Source: Eutreptiella sp. 'Long Island Sound 2002' (lineage: Eukaryota > Euglenozoa > Euglenophyceae > Eutreptiales > Eutreptiaceae). From it: DNA of 64,000 nucleotides. Location of the stretch: NCBI GenBank assembly GCA_964036045.1, contig OZ038390.1:41424525-41488524 (forward strand). Reading direction: 5' to 3'. Both the position numbers and the translations under genes were made by a program. Position 1 is the stretch's first letter; each line of letters starts with the position of its first letter. Below, in pieces: positions 46,687 through 59,046 of this stretch. Below the pieces are notes generated by a model that was given only the letters and a program-made list of their open reading frames with translations, made no database searches and had not been told where the DNA came from.

Positions 46687-47157
46687 GTGCCACCCCTTCA
46701 ATCCTCATGCACCAACCCCCTGTTTCGCTACAGCGCTTGCACCACAGCAACACGGTGCTACCCACTGCACACCCAGACCAGAAAGGAAAGCTGTGGGCCT
46801 TATTACAATGTGGGCAGGGACCAGGGCAGCCTCGGAGCAGCACAGCAGCATTTTGCCCTGCTTGACGCCCTGCCTCCAGACACACACACTCTCCGGCAGA
46901 CTGGCATGGTCTCCGAGACTATGAGCCTGTTTACAACACAATGCCCACACCAGCAGACTGCAGGCGTCCGACGCTACGTCTGCTCTGTGAATCTCTGTGA
47001 ATGCCACGGTGGCTGGGGTGTGATCCCTTCCTCGATTCTCGTGGTCTGTTATATCGCGACGAATGCGTTGATCTGCATATCCCCCCGTTGTGCAAAGCAG
47101 CTGTCAGAGGAAGGGCCGTCATCCTCTGCTGGTTCCTGGGGTGTTTTCAGAGGGTGA
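46687..47157 (+). other. Possible exon or coding remnant
   Basis: This frame includes a protein-like section (DQGSLGAAQQHFALLDALPP and GVRRYVCSVNLCECHGGWG) downstream of a good acceptor (CCCTGTTTCGCTACAG, near 46736). There is no ATG at its start and no domain that I recognise. It could equally be chance. Confidence 0.2.
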
Positions 47158-49763
47158 CAACTCTCGACGTTCTGATGGACCACACAGCCTTTTGTATACC
47201 CTGAGGGACCTTAATATTTGGTGCCTGGCTTGCACTTAGGCACTCCGGCAGCACCTACGTTGAAGCAATACTGGGCATTGCTTCCGTCATTTTTTTGCAC
47301 CCTCAAGCTGACAGGGCATTTTGTTGACAGTGGTTTTTTTAGGCTGTGTGGTCCCTGAAATTGGTTTGCATGGCCAAAATGTGTGTTGGGGCAGCTTTTC
47401 GGGGAGTGACCGTTTCTAGGAAGTGTTGATGACTCATTTGAGAGCAGTGCATCGTGCTCCACATCCAGGTGGATGCTGGCTGGCCCCTACTCGGGCTCAG
47501 GAACAATTTTGTCCAAGCAAAACCGTTTGTCATCTCTATCAATTTCTGTGCCCTTGCTGATTGTTGGACAAGGGAAGTGGGGTCAGCTGTCATCCCCCAA
47601 CCATTGAATTTGCTTATTTTCAGTCACGTTTAATTACCCCCCCCCCCCCCTGGCGCAAGCACTGCCTTGTCCAACCACGGGACCCCGTCTGACCATCGTT
47701 TTCCCGGTTTTTTCTGACTGCGGTTTTTGTGGTCAGAAATGTAACGTAAGGGTATTGAATCATGCTTGTGTCCTCCTGCTCATACCAACATTCACACATT
47801 CTGCTTGCAACTGCAACCCAATGCTGTTGGTTTTGATGTGAATTTCAGCCATCGTTCATGTTGCTATTGCTGGCAGGGCTGTTATGTACATCCGGTCCGC
47901 CGTCGCGCGCAAGCACAGGCTTGTCTGAACACCGTACCCCGTCTGACCGTTGTTTTCCTGACTTTCAGCGTGCTTGCGCGAGGGGCGGGGGGGGGTAAAG
48001 GTTCTTTCAGTGTGGCAGTTGTGACTGCACTGGGATGTGTCACAGATCCTGTCTGCCAATGGTGCAAAACTCTCTTCGGCAATGGGGTCACTGTTGACGT
48101 TCAAGCAAGGCAAGAGCCTCGCAAAGGGACATTCTAAATTGCATTTTTGGTCACTTCTTGGGACTTTGGTTATTTACTTAGGGGCTGGGATGCTTTGGGG
48201 GTCTTGCAAAGGCTATTTAGGGCATTGTTTGTGGTGTGCATTGCCCTAGAGGTCATGCCAAACCGAATAACCACAAGAAAGATGCGCTTCAAGTTGAAAT
48301 AAGCAGCAATAGGTTGTGCGCTGTGAAAGGCTTCCCTTCAGCTGACAAGAGGATGACTCTTGGCTCCTTGTTGCCCCTTCCCAATTCATCAGTCTATGTC
48401 TACCACCATGATCTTTCTGAAAGGCGGTCAACGGGAAACTGCACAGTGTCCAACCTTTTTGCTCGATCACTGCATTCCAATATTCCAAGGCCTGGATCAG
48501 CTCGTGCAGGATTCCAATCTCAAACTGCAGGCATGCCATTTCTCGACAACCATTGGGCACCAGTATGTCACATTTGTACAGCACACAACACACTCCATGG
48601 CTAACGCCATGTCGGAGACACATGATCTATTCCCCTGGTGGAAATTTGCCATCTGGCCACAGACAGCCCATTGGATATGCTGTGTTACCCAGGAACACAA
48701 ATGATTCCTGAGGTCAAATTTTATGCAGCTTCCATGCAGTGCTCAAAAACTTAACTTGCTTTGACACAGACCGACGACCAATTTAAACCTGTATGCATCC
48801 CACCTGCTCAGAACCCTTTTCCACCCTGGTGATCTTTTATTGAAGATTTCGGCCAATATGGATTGGCAGTAAGTACTGCGTTGCCGTGCATCAGAGCTCA
48901 AGGAACCCTGCAATCTCATGGTCTCTCATGGGAGATGATGGACAGACCTGTCCATCCCTATTGAGCTTTTCAGGTCACCCTCCTGATGTAAAGTCTGGGA
49001 ACCTATCCCCGAGAGCCTACATCAAAACCCTGGGTTGTACACAGAAGAAGAAAAAAGTGCAGGGTGTTCAATTGCACTTCCTTTGGCCAAGAGGAAAACA
49101 TGTAAGCATTTCTGACTATCCCATCACACCATGGTGCACCTTGATATGTGATGTTGCAGGCATTCAGCATATGAAGTGTGTCCTGCTGCACAAAGCATCG
49201 CGCACTGCATTTCTGGACATGAAGGTGTTTGCATGTACAGATGGTGCATGTACTGTGTGTGTGTGTGTGTATGTGTCTTTTAGTTTCTACTTTGGGCATT
49301 GGGCATTCTGCGGAAATCAGGGTATTTTCATACCCAAAACCGTGAGACATTGAACACACTCAGCCCTCAGGTGGCTCCAATTTTAATTTTTTTGTCATGG
49401 TGACACTGCATTTGCACAATGTCTTCCGAGGGCTCACAATTCAGCCCACCTCTGCATCAGCTCTCGAAGTCTATCAGCTGGGGAGCATTGGACTCTGCGG
49501 ATTCAAAATTGTGAGCCATCGGACATGCACATGCACCGCCTGACCTGCTTAACTCTTGAGTGTCCCGGTGCATGGGCGAGGGGCCTTTTGTGTTAGGATG
49601 TTGCAGCATCCATGGGATTCTTTGGTGAGTGGGGTGAAACTGACCCACAGGAGGAGAGGATTGCAGAGTGGATTGCTTTTGCATTTGTATACTATGAGGG
49701 AGTGATGTACGTGGTGCGTGCGCGGTGCGTGTATTGATGTTGTTCCATGCACCCACACACCTG

Positions 49764-49868
49764 CCCCCCCCCCCCCCTGTGTCCAACGAATGACGTGTCC
49801 AACGAACACTTCCGTTCGGACCATATTTTTTGAGTACAAAATTGTTCGTTGGACACGGGGGAGGGGGG
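49764..49868. mobile_element. Short inverted-repeat element (MITE-like hairpin)
   Basis: The left arm, C-rich then CTGTGTCCAACGAA (to 49790), is the inverse of the right arm TTCGTTGGACACGGGGG (49845-49861, then G-rich to 49868). The arms are about 25 bp and the whole element about 105 bp. GTGTCCAACGAA is also repeated directly at 49794-49805. No target duplication was identified. Confidence 0.6.
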
Positions 49869-52800
49869 CGTAGTTTACAGGGCAGTGTATGTGTTTGAGG
49901 GCTCTAAATGGTGTGAGTATTGCACATACCCTACATGGCATCACCACTGTCACCACTTTTAATCAACTGACAGGGTGCATGCCACCGTTACCCCCCCTTC
50001 CGCATGTGGGTATTATGTGGGCATTGGGTTTGGCAGGCATTGTAAATCTGAAGGTTCGTCTGCGTGTGTGCTCATGGAATCGACGTTCATGTGTGTAGCC
50101 CATCCCCCTCCCGAACCGGTGACCGTGACCCAGCAGTAGAGCAACCTCAACACCGTAATGTACAAGGAGACCAAGCACATCATCCATGAGCCTCTATGGG
50201 CCATCCTCGACAAGCAACCAATGCAATGGCCTACTTACCTTACGATTTTGCACCATGCTACCCGCAGCTGTCCCTGCAACATCAGCAACACCAGACAAAC
50301 ACCATGTACAGGCCTTCATGATTGAGTACCACACCATGAGATAGGGGCTACCCTTTTCTACAGCTCTATCGCCCACTACCCAAGCCTTGCGTGTAGGAGC
50401 CAATAAGGCCTATCGCCTATCAAACCAATAGACTAGAGGTGGGAGCTATCCTTCAAGAATGATCTCGAACAATGGTCGAGGGAACTATAATGGATCCCGG
50501 CAAAGGACAAGTGGCTTTTATGGAGCGTGCATTGCTGGTAGAGCTGCAGCTTGAGCGTTGGTGGCTTGCTGCAAACATTTGGCTGAACATTGAGTGGAGG
50601 AGTGCTTAGCAAATAGCCCGCTCTAGTGCCACTACCATCCCCCACCCCCCCATGCCAATGCATACCAGGACGTGTATGTGCAGAGCGCTTCTTGACCTGC
50701 GTGCGGCCATGCCAATGGCCCCCCCACCAAGAAAGAAGAATCTTGGTCCGGGCCATCGGCATGGGGGGGAGACGGTAGGAGGATGAACACTTGTTGGTGT
50801 GTCTCCTCAACTGTTTTTCACTTGAAGGCTAGTGTTGCTGCCAATGATTCATAGCCTTCAATGCTATTGTGAGGAGAACTGCGCTTGCAAGCCACAAAGC
50901 CGAGTCCTTCCGCCGAACAACGCCAACACCGGTTGGACATACCCAAGTAGTATACGGAGCGCGTTCCCAAGATGGCTTTCATGACCTCACTCATGAGAGC
51001 CCCCCACAACTCAAAGATATTCCGGGTAGGCTCTGTGCAATCAATTATTTTTTGTCACAAAATGCACGACGGGCACCGTTGCAGCTCTATGCCATAGGAT
51101 GGCCGGCCCGGAGAGCATTGCCACCATGCAACACGCAAGTAGTGGAGACCTTTAGGATGGGGCTACCCAAGTGGGGTCCGCCCTACAAGTTAACCGAGAT
51201 AACGTAACGGCTTTACCTAGCCCATTTGGCGACCTACCACATGTGGCAAATGTGGTATGCGACAGGACGTGGTCGCCAATGGAGACACACTACATTGACA
51301 TGGTGCCATCTTCACCAAAAATTTTCTCTTTGCCCTCATTGTGGGCTACACCACCAACACAAAGAGAGCCGAGGCAAGCACAACGGGAAAGTCTGTGACC
51401 ATGCCATAGAGCTCCAAACTAGGCGACCTGAAGAAGGCGGCCAAAGGATAAGAACCAACTTGCTGGGTAACCTTAGCATCTTGGGCTGACAAACCTGTAG
51501 AACCCCATAAGACCCTACTACCCTACCTTGCGACTAGCCCCCGGTTTTTGAGGAATATCTTGAGGAGCCTTCATCATAGTGGTTACATGTGGTCCCGTTG
51601 GCTCCATAGCCACCATGCCAAATAACCCCTTGGGACCGATGCCGAAAACACAAGTGCCTATGGCGGGGATATTCAGTCTATCAGTACCAGCCATTGCTCC
51701 CTGATGCCGAACACAGTTCATGGGTAAGGGATTCGTACATACTTGCATTTGGAACGCGCAACACACTTCACATACCCAGGGGAAGAACAGTTGCCTAAGG
51801 TTTGTTCAAAAACCCTACACAGTGCGCGCATGGTGCGCATGTGGTGCAAACACTGTGCAAACACTAGCAGAGAGCATGTACATATTTGGTTGCTTGTTTC
51901 TTCACCCCTGGTACCCTGGCTCCTCAACTGGGCGCAGCCTGTTGCGCTGTCTCTAGGTCAGATTTGTGGGCAGCACCAAATCCTGACAGTAAGGGCTGGC
52001 AGCACAAGCACCAATCTTGGCCAAGAGTCTGCCCTCTCTGGTGCAGTGTCCCTTCTTTTGGTTTCCGTCTCCTCCTTATTGTTCTCAACCATGTGTTGGA
52101 AGCAGGCACATGCGTGATCTGGTCGGGGGACATTGCCAACAGCGCAAGAAGGAAGAAATGTAGTTATATATGACAAGTAGGATTGGACTGCTGGAGTCCT
52201 TCTTGGAGAGACTGAAGGGGTTGCAGCGACAAGGACGCCAACCAATCCTTTTTTCAGATCTTGGTCTGCTGCCCCTTGCACAGTTGCACAGCAAACGTTG
52301 ATGACACTGCTCTGCCAAGAGGCTTTTCCAGACTTCAAAAAATGGTGGGGATCCCACAAAATGGTTGATTGCTGCTGTTCATCTGTACATTTGTTGGGCT
52401 TTGTGCTTGGCTGATGCTGCACCAAGAATATGCATGCTAATGTTTTCTGAGGGGAGCGAGCATGCGCAGCACGCTTGAAGCATGTGTTGCACACACAGGG
52501 GCAAAATTAGAAACACCAAAGAAAGCTCAGGCTTAATGGCACAAAGGTCCTAGATGAGCGCATAACCTCCGCAAAATTTGCGGATTGTTTGCACATATTA
52601 TGGGTGAATGCTACAAGTATTGCAAGATGTTGGACATGTGCGAACGGGACACAAGACCCATACAACAAGCTCCGGTAGCCTGGCCTGCCCACCTGTGACG
52701 AGAACAGTGGAGACAGTGATGCTCACACAAGTGATGCTCGTTATTCCTTTGACACATTTAGAAACCTGGATAGAAGTCTAACCATCTTCCATTTTCTGTT

Positions 52801-53891
52801 TTCTAGCTCATAAGCACATGTGAATAGGCCCATGGATTTCTCTTTTCGGAAAAATAATCAAAGTGGACAACGGAAATGACTGCACTATTCATATTTTGTA
52901 ATGCTAGAAGTTATTGATGCCACCAGATACCATTTTTCACACACAAACCCAATTCACTTCACAATACAATTTTATCTCATTGCTTCCGATCTTCATGCTC
53001 TCTATGAGTGAAAAAATTAAACAAACATGACGTGAAAAGCAGTAGAATCTTCCACATTTCACACCAATGCCACAAAACAACAGTGCATGAGATTCTAAAA
53101 CTAAATATGAGACAATGCTTGGCATCAGTGCTATGGCTAGGCTTGGGAAAGAAAGGGCCGCTGCGCTCCCCTTCTCCAAGCCTAGGACAGTTGTCTGTCG
53201 CTCCAGATCGCCAGAAGTGCCAGAAAATGTGCACAACAATGTTCAACAAATGTTTCAAACCCCGGATACCCGAAACTAGTGCCTCATTTCTGCCCAAGAC
53301 CCCAACAAACAACGTTCAACGCCAAAGTTGACACCCAAACAAAACAAAGACCACAGGTCTACCATTGCTTGAAGCCTTGTGATGCAAATGTGAGAATTGG
53401 GGGGGGGATTTTTCGCGACGCTGCTTTTTTACATTAGACAGCCCAAAAATTCGACTCCGAAATCTTTTTTCGCCCAGAGTTGCAAGTGCTAATTTTTTTC
53501 CATCCGTATCAATTGTTGACGCGAACAGTCTAGTGTTTCTCACATTTTTTTTCTCCTTCATTGGGACCACCTTGCGGTTGAACTGTGGCTTGTCCCGGGG
53601 CCCATGCTTCATAGCGCGCAGCCTATCGCACAATATATGCAAAACTTGAGTTTAGCAATAAACTAGCTTTTGACTTTTGACAATAACTTTTGACCTAGCA
53701 GGTCCAGGCCGGGTCGTTGTCTATGTGGAGTGAGAACCAGACCAGAGCCAAGGGGGGGGGGGTGCAGGATCTCGTTGCTTCCTCCCGCATTGCAGTTTGA
53801 TGAGTCGAGCCGCCAGTTGGTTCAGATTAGATTTTTAATTTCTGCCCCTGGTTGTCACTGCTTTGTTTGTGAGTTATGGTCATGGGACATC

Positions 53892-54812
53892 ATGCCGGAG
53901 ACCAAACATCGCAAAGTCGCTTTCGCTGCCGATGAGGCAATGCCTGTGGCTGATATCGAAAATTTTGCAAAATGGCAGCGTTGGTGTGATGTTGACGGGC
54001 ACACGGCAATTGACTTCCTGCCTGTGGAGGAACGGGGTGTCATTGCCGCGACTTACCATGGTGCCCTTATGGACCGAGGACTTGATTTGGCAGCAGTCGA
54101 CTTGTTGGCCAACTGGGCTGCCCCAGCACTTGAGACCCATGAAGCCCTGTTGTATCTTGCTATGTTCCAACGGGCCACTGGGATGGAGCTTGATGTCGCG
54201 GATGGGGAATGGAAAGTCCCATTTTCTGACTGGCCTCTGGATTCCACCGATGACCCGAGTCAGTCGCAACACTGTGAAGCAGATTTTCGTCGACAAATTG
54301 AAGAATGTGAGCGTATGCTGGCTGACCTCCGCGGCCCTTCTGTACCGCCCTTCAGCCTGGCGTCCCTCAATCAGTTTGCAGAAGGATCTTTCCCTTGGGT
54401 CTGGCAACGTGATGCTGTGCTTGCTCTGTTGAAATTTGCCAAAACCCATCAAGCTCAATTGGCAAAGGCTACATTGATCCTGGCCGATGAAGTGTGGCGT
54501 CTTTTGTACAAATCCCAGCGAACTGTGCCAGGCGGTATGCCGGCACCACCACAAGGTCCTGCTCCTCATCCACGTTCTTCCTGTACATCTGGTGGGCCCC
54601 CTGGAGCATGTTTCCGGTGCGGCTTGTATGGGCATTGGGCGCGTGATTGCGAGGCTGCGCCCCTATTTTTTGGAAATGCGAGTTCTTCCGCGCCCCAACC
54701 ACGTGATTCTGCGTCTCAAACGTCCACACAGCCGTCACAGCCTATCTCCGTGCCTGTGCCCAATACCCAGCGTCGGGGAGGCTTTACACAAGCTGGATCG
54801 CAGCTGCTGTAA
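53892..54812 (+). CDS. gag: DIRS-like Gag with zinc knuckle
   Basis: The 306-residue frame starts at ATG 53892 (MPETKHRKVAF); an upstream open stretch without ATG extends to 53730. The first two thirds look like a helical capsid region (DIENFAKWQRW, LLANWAAPALETHEALLYL). Near the end is CFRCGLYGHWARDC (54610-54651), a perfect C-x2-C-x4-H-x4-C zinc knuckle for nucleic-acid binding. A Ser/Gln/Pro-rich tail follows and the frame ends TAA then CGG. The gene is intact, unlike the recombinase and RT downstream. Assignment to a DIRS-like element comes from those neighbours. Confidence 0.7.
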   Translation: MPETKHRKVAFAADEAMPVADIENFAKWQRWCDVDGHTAIDFLPVEERGVIAATYHGALMDRGLDLAAVDLLANWAAPALETHEALLYLAMFQRATGMELDVADGEWKVPFSDWPLDSTDDPSQSQHCEADFRRQIEECERMLADLRGPSVPPFSLASLNQFAEGSFPWVWQRDAVLALLKFAKTHQAQLAKATLILADEVWRLLYKSQRTVPGGMPAPPQGPAPHPRSSCTSGGPPGACFRCGLYGHWARDCEAAPLFFGNASSSAPQPRDSASQTSTQPSQPISVPVPNTQRRGGFTQAGSQLL

Positions 54813-54989
54813 CGGCTTATTCGACGGGCTGTACGTACGATGCCGCTGGCCCGCCGCTGTAGCCGCGGCAAGATGCATTGGTCGTGGCAGGGTTGTACTA
54901 CTGAGACCCCGTGTCCCCCTTCCTCATCCCCTGGTCCTCAGCCCCCGCCACCTTCTGGTGCCCAGGCTGCAGGCCAGCAGTGCCGGTAG

Positions 54990-55930
54990 CGACCGTGACC
55001 GGGGCACCGACCCTAGTGCCGATGGGACACTCGCCCTTAATGAACGAAACTCTGCTGACCAACTTCGGTTTCTTGGCTTCATCGTCTCCAACGCCCGTGC
55101 TGCTGACCTAGTCGTCGATGACCAGGCACTGGCCTTGGCAAAGTGGGCCCCGGGCTCAGTCGACACCTGGACGGGCATGGTTCGTGCCCTATCCAAAACA
55201 ACCACCATGTATCCCGACCTCTCCCGGTCAGCCGCTCTTGCGCAACACATTCGCTTGCTGGCAGCGGCTGGCAGGTGATTTGTCACCGTGCGGGGCCTCA
55301 TTAGTGGAGTCCGAATGTGTGAAAAGGTGGGGATCCTGCCACGATAGTCCAGCCTATCTAGTGGGCTATGGCAGCAGGGCAGATCGCATGTACCAACACC
55401 CTTCCCCGTCCCCTGTTTGGGCAACCCCGGCAATGTTTGCCCACATGTCTGACCAAGCCCATGATCCCTGGGACTTCATCACCGTTGGGATGGCAGTCCT
55501 ATCCACCACCCTCCTCTTGCGAGTCGGCGAAGCAGCATCTATCCACCTTGCTGACATCAGTACCACACGTAGAGTGTCCTTCTTCCACTCAAAAAGAGCA
55601 GGCCGGTGGGTTACAACGTCCCTTGGGGCAAGGGGTGAGGCCTTGTGCTGCGCCTTGGCAAAGTGCCCCCAAGTACGCTCCCGCTCACAGTATGTACCCA
55701 TTGCCATTGGGTCCGACGCCTTGAAGTTATCCATGTGCCGCCTTTTGTCAGGATCCGGAGCGCAGTGCGCCGGGTGGCACTCTTGGAGACGCATGGGTGC
55801 GGCCCTCTTGGCCTGGGCAGGTGCGGCGGTTTGGGTCAGCCCGCGCTGGGGGCGGTGGCTCAGCGAACGGCAGGCCCAATATTACTCGTCCCCGTTGCTG
55901 CACTGGTCAGTTCATTTCCCCATTGATCTC
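54990..55930 (+). pseudogene. DIRS-like tyrosine recombinase, frameshifted
   Basis: Integrase of the lambda type, which would insert the circular DNA intermediate. The N-terminal core-binding part (SADQLRFLGF, MVRALSKTTTMYPDLSR, then RGLISGVRMCEKVGILP) is in one frame, interrupted by TGA at 55276 and a TAG near 55342. The catalytic part is in another frame: LLLRVGEAASIHLADI (first Arg), WHSWRRMGAALLAWAG (His-x2-Arg), then PRWGRWLSERQAQYY with the catalytic Tyr near 55890. Motif order and spacing fit the family. The frameshift and stops make it a pseudogene. It lies between gag and RT in the same orientation. Confidence 0.6.
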
Positions 55931-56978
55931 CCCTCGCCCACTGAGTCTAGAGGGATCCAGCTTCGTCCCACAGCCGCCTTCCAATTGTGGCCAGAGAATT
56001 TGTTATCCATTTGTTATCCATGGTCTCGAGTCCCAGTCAAGAACCGCAGATCATCACCGTGGTCGGGAGTGACTCCAGTGATGACCTCTCACCCACCAGC
56101 CCAATACGCCACGCCAGGGTACTGGGGCCCGCTCGCCCATCTCGTGGAGTACGACAATCCAGAGTCAAAGTGGCCGAATCCAGAACGACCCGCCCTTTAG
56201 CTCAAGGGGTCGCTAGACCCGCACACCGGACAACAACGTCATCATCAAGTGCCGGTACGACCACGGTGCAGACTGAAGCGCAGACTGAAGCCGTATTGCG
56301 TACCACCAGCAGCTCACAACACTTTGCAGGCACCCGAGCCCGTGCCGCCCAGCGTTCGAGAGGGCCTTCGGGTGCCCACCCGGCCGGACCACTGCGAGAT
56401 CTGCGGCGACGATTGGGCTGACCACATTTCTCACTACGGTTTTGTGCTCTTTGGAGAGTTCCATATTCGCCTGTGTTCCATCTGTTGCATCTGTGGTGGA
56501 CTGAAACCACCAAGTGGGTATATGATAGGCTAGATACCCATGCTGGTGTTGTAAATCGAGATGTCAGCTTAGCTAAATCAGTCTTGCACCACTTAGCGGT
56601 TTTCAGACCTCCTAATTTGGCCAGTTCTCCGCACTTGGGTTCACGTGATGATGTTTCTTTGGAGATTGCAGAGAAAGGCACAGGGCATGCGGGGTCGGTT
56701 CACGTACCTTTGGAGTTGTGGAGGGAGTGGGCTGACCCTCACTTTGAGTGGGCTGGCGTTCATGCCCCGATTCAACCTCCGTCCAATTGCCCGAAAACTG
56801 CAGCTACAGGCCCATGCTTGCCCAAAAAACCAGCGCAAAGTTGCAGCAAGGCCCTCAAGTGTAGGGAGACAGAAAGGGCGGGCCTTATAAGCACACTGAC
56901 GGTTAAACTGAATCATATTTACAATGAGGGTGGCTTTTTCCTCCCATTTATATTTAACAAACACATGGGCATTCGGTG

Positions 56979-57790
56979 GGCCAGAAGCCCTTCTTTATAC
57001 AATGCATGGAGCATAAATTGGATTTGAAAAATTGTTATTGGTCAATTCACCTACCACCCCATTTGCTGAATTCTATTCGCGTTGCAGCTAGTTCTGCCCG
57101 GTACGCCATTGTTAGAGTGTCATTTGGCTGGCACTAGGCCCCTGGCCTTGTCCAGCATCTTATTTCCAAGGTGCTCGATTCTATTGATCCTGAATCAATA
57201 GTCATTGTACAATATTTGGATGACATCCCCTTCGTCGGCAATGATCGCACTGTGTTGCGGGCCGTCACCCGGAGGGCAGCTGATGCCCTGGTAAAGGAAG
57301 GGTATATCATCAGTCCCAAAAGTGAGGTCGAACCAACGCAAGCCATTGGGTGGATGGGGAAGCAACTCAATCTCGATTCATCGTGTATAGCCCCATCAGC
57401 GCCCTTTCTTTCGGATGTTGTTGCGCGATGGCTTAAAGTGGCGCTGAAGCCGTACCACCACAAGAGCCTACGACGTTTGTTAGGAAAAATTGTATCGATG
57501 GGTAGGCCAGCAGCACTGACTGGGTCCTTCGTGGCGGGACCACGCTCCTGGCTTAACCATGGTCCTTTGTGGTCCCCCCGCACTCCCGTGGCCGTAATTA
57601 GGGCACTTTTGGAAGCCATTACCCATTCTTTTCGTGGATGGGAGCCAGCACCAGCAGCACATTCCCCCCCTGTCGCATTTTCTCGGATGCAGCACCATAC
57701 CCCAGGTACCTCAGGGACAAACGATTCCTCATTGGCCTCTGGTCGGATAAGGGCCCGAAGTTTCGTAGAGCCCCACTTTGGGTTGATACC
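56979..57790 (+). pseudogene. DIRS-like reverse transcriptase / RNase H fragment
   Basis: In one frame: motif A as KLDLKNCYWSIHLPP (about 57014-57060), motif B as SFGWH-stop-APGLVQH with a TAG at about 57136, then motif C as VQYLDDIPFVGND (57209-57247), followed by KVALKPYHHKSLRRLLGKI. After a frameshift near 57680 the sequence reads FSDAAPYPRYLRDKRFLIG and LWSDKG, consistent with an RNase H-like section. The N-terminal fingers of the RT were not identified; the interval 55990-56980 holds a Ser/Thr-rich stretch and a Cys-rich stretch (HCEICGDDW...LCSICCICGG near 56395-56510) in different frames. Not functional. Confidence 0.6.
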
Positions 57791-58280
57791 TAGCAATCAA
57801 TGGAACTATGTGGAGCCCTTGTTTAGCCCGCACAGGTCTATTTCTCCAGGTCTATTTCTCCAACGCCGACAAATAGGCACCACTTGCCTGGCGCTGAGCC
57901 ATCCTCATGGCTCCATCATGCTCATTTCGAGCCAAGGACAACCCCCCCCCACAGTGAATCCGAGACACCAATTGAACCTGATATGGATGTGCTGCAGTGC
58001 AGCAGAACAATGCACTGATTGTGGTGATGACCATGCGCCTGTGACACGGGGGCGTATGCGAGCCCAGTATCCGTTGCATCATGGCCCCCCCCCATATGGA
58101 CAGGCAGTTGATGGCCTGTTGGACTGGCCTTGCTTTTGTGTGTTTGTCTGTTTCGGTGAGCTGTGACAGGTCAGGGTGGGTAGGACAAGGATGCACATAC
58201 AACAAAATCCCCAACTCACAAAGCAACCATTTTATAGCACTTTCTTCATTGGGTCGTCTGATTGATTATAGTTGCCACCA

Positions 58281-58343
58281 GGAATAGAACCCAGGACTTT
58301 ACAGATGACAGAATGACAGACAGAATGACAGACCGCTGCACAA
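58281..58343 (-). repeat. tRNA-like Pol III box pair, SINE candidate
   Basis: On the minus strand an A-box-like TTGTGCAGCGG (58333-58343) precedes a B-box GGTTCTATTCC (58281-58291; 10 of 11). The T-arm TCCTGGGTTC.ATTCCTGG matches the one at about 618-636. CTGTCATT repeats separate the boxes. Confidence 0.35.
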
Positions 58344-58596
58344 CCACAAGAGTAATGCCTGTCACTGACATATGTTAGCTGAAGGACCATTTACAGACCG
58401 AGGGGCGGCATTTGAGGACACTGGCTGCACAGCAACCTAAAGGAAGGTCTGCTTGGGGCCTGGGATTGAGATCCAGGTTATGTAGGAACCTCCTTGGGAG
58501 AAAAATCCAGGAAGCATGTGAGATTTCCCACTCAATTTATAGGCCACTGTGCGAAATAACCTGGTGCGAAATTTTCTGGTGAAATTCCCGATGCGA

Positions 58597-58851
58597 ACCC
58601 CCCCCCCTGTACCCACCGCCTTTCAATTCCCCCCTCCCCCCAGGAACTGTCACTTGGCCCAAAAAGCTTAGGAAATACTAGGCACCGAAGAAAAATTTTC
58701 TTTAGATTATATTGGAACTGCTGCACTTTTAGTGCTACCATCATGTTATTGTGTGGTGCAATCACGTCACTTCATGACCGTCCCCTTCCCCCTTGGGGGG
58801 AACCGTCACGACATTATGGGGGAGATTTCAAGGTGGGGGCAGGGTAATTGA
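58597..58851. repeat. G/C-run hairpin repeats (two partial copies)
   Basis: At 58597-58660 a C-rich block reads TTTCAATTCCCCCCTCCCCCC then GGAACTGTCACTTGG. At 58777-58851 GGGGGGAACCGTCAC is followed by GGGGGAGATTTCAAGG and GGGGGCAGGGTA. Both relate to 60477-60560 and 60810-60945, where GACCGTCAC and TTTGAAAT or ATTTCAAG recur. Confidence 0.5.
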
Positions 58852-59046
58852 GCGTCGTTTGGTGTTGGTTGGTGGTGTCCTGTGAGGTTTGTTGAGGGCA
58901 GTCTGGGGTTGGTGAGTGTTGTGAAGGGCTGTTTAGTCTTCAGGGTTTGTGAGATTCCAGCACATCAAAGTGTCAGATTTGTTGCTTTGCGTTTTCTGCA
59001 GCTCATGGACAACATGTAGCTCATCTACTTTCATCTGGTTGTCTCC

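Larger units (their letters stand above)
43920..53891. other. Long stretch without a supported gene
   Basis: I see a (TG)n tract around 49254-49272, homopolymers (44756, 45110, 47638, 49764), and a hairpin repeat at 49764-49868. A few coding-like fragments occur without clear starts: 45243-45474, 46687-47157 and 47879-48137 on the plus strand. 52500-53650 is AT-richer and featureless. No RNA gene was seen. Confidence 0.4.
53892..57790 (+). mobile_element. Decayed DIRS-like (tyrosine recombinase) retroelement
   Basis: A zinc-knuckle Gag, a tyrosine recombinase and a reverse transcriptase with RNase H-like sequence follow each other on the plus strand. Tyrosine recombinase plus RT defines DIRS-type elements; Volvox kangaroo is a known green algal member. 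Frameshifts and stops occur in the recombinase and RT sections. The ends (split or inverted repeats) were not found. Confidence 0.65.

Noticed and set aside
1387-57140. Variant genetic code in which UAG is a sense codon
   Set aside because: Three in-frame TAGs occur in otherwise readable frames (1387, 14286, about 57136), and several good genes end in TGA, so I considered reassignment as in some ulvophyte algae. But pol and CPI1 use only CAA/CAG for their many glutamines over nearly 2000 codons, with no internal TAG or TAA, so the standard code fits better.
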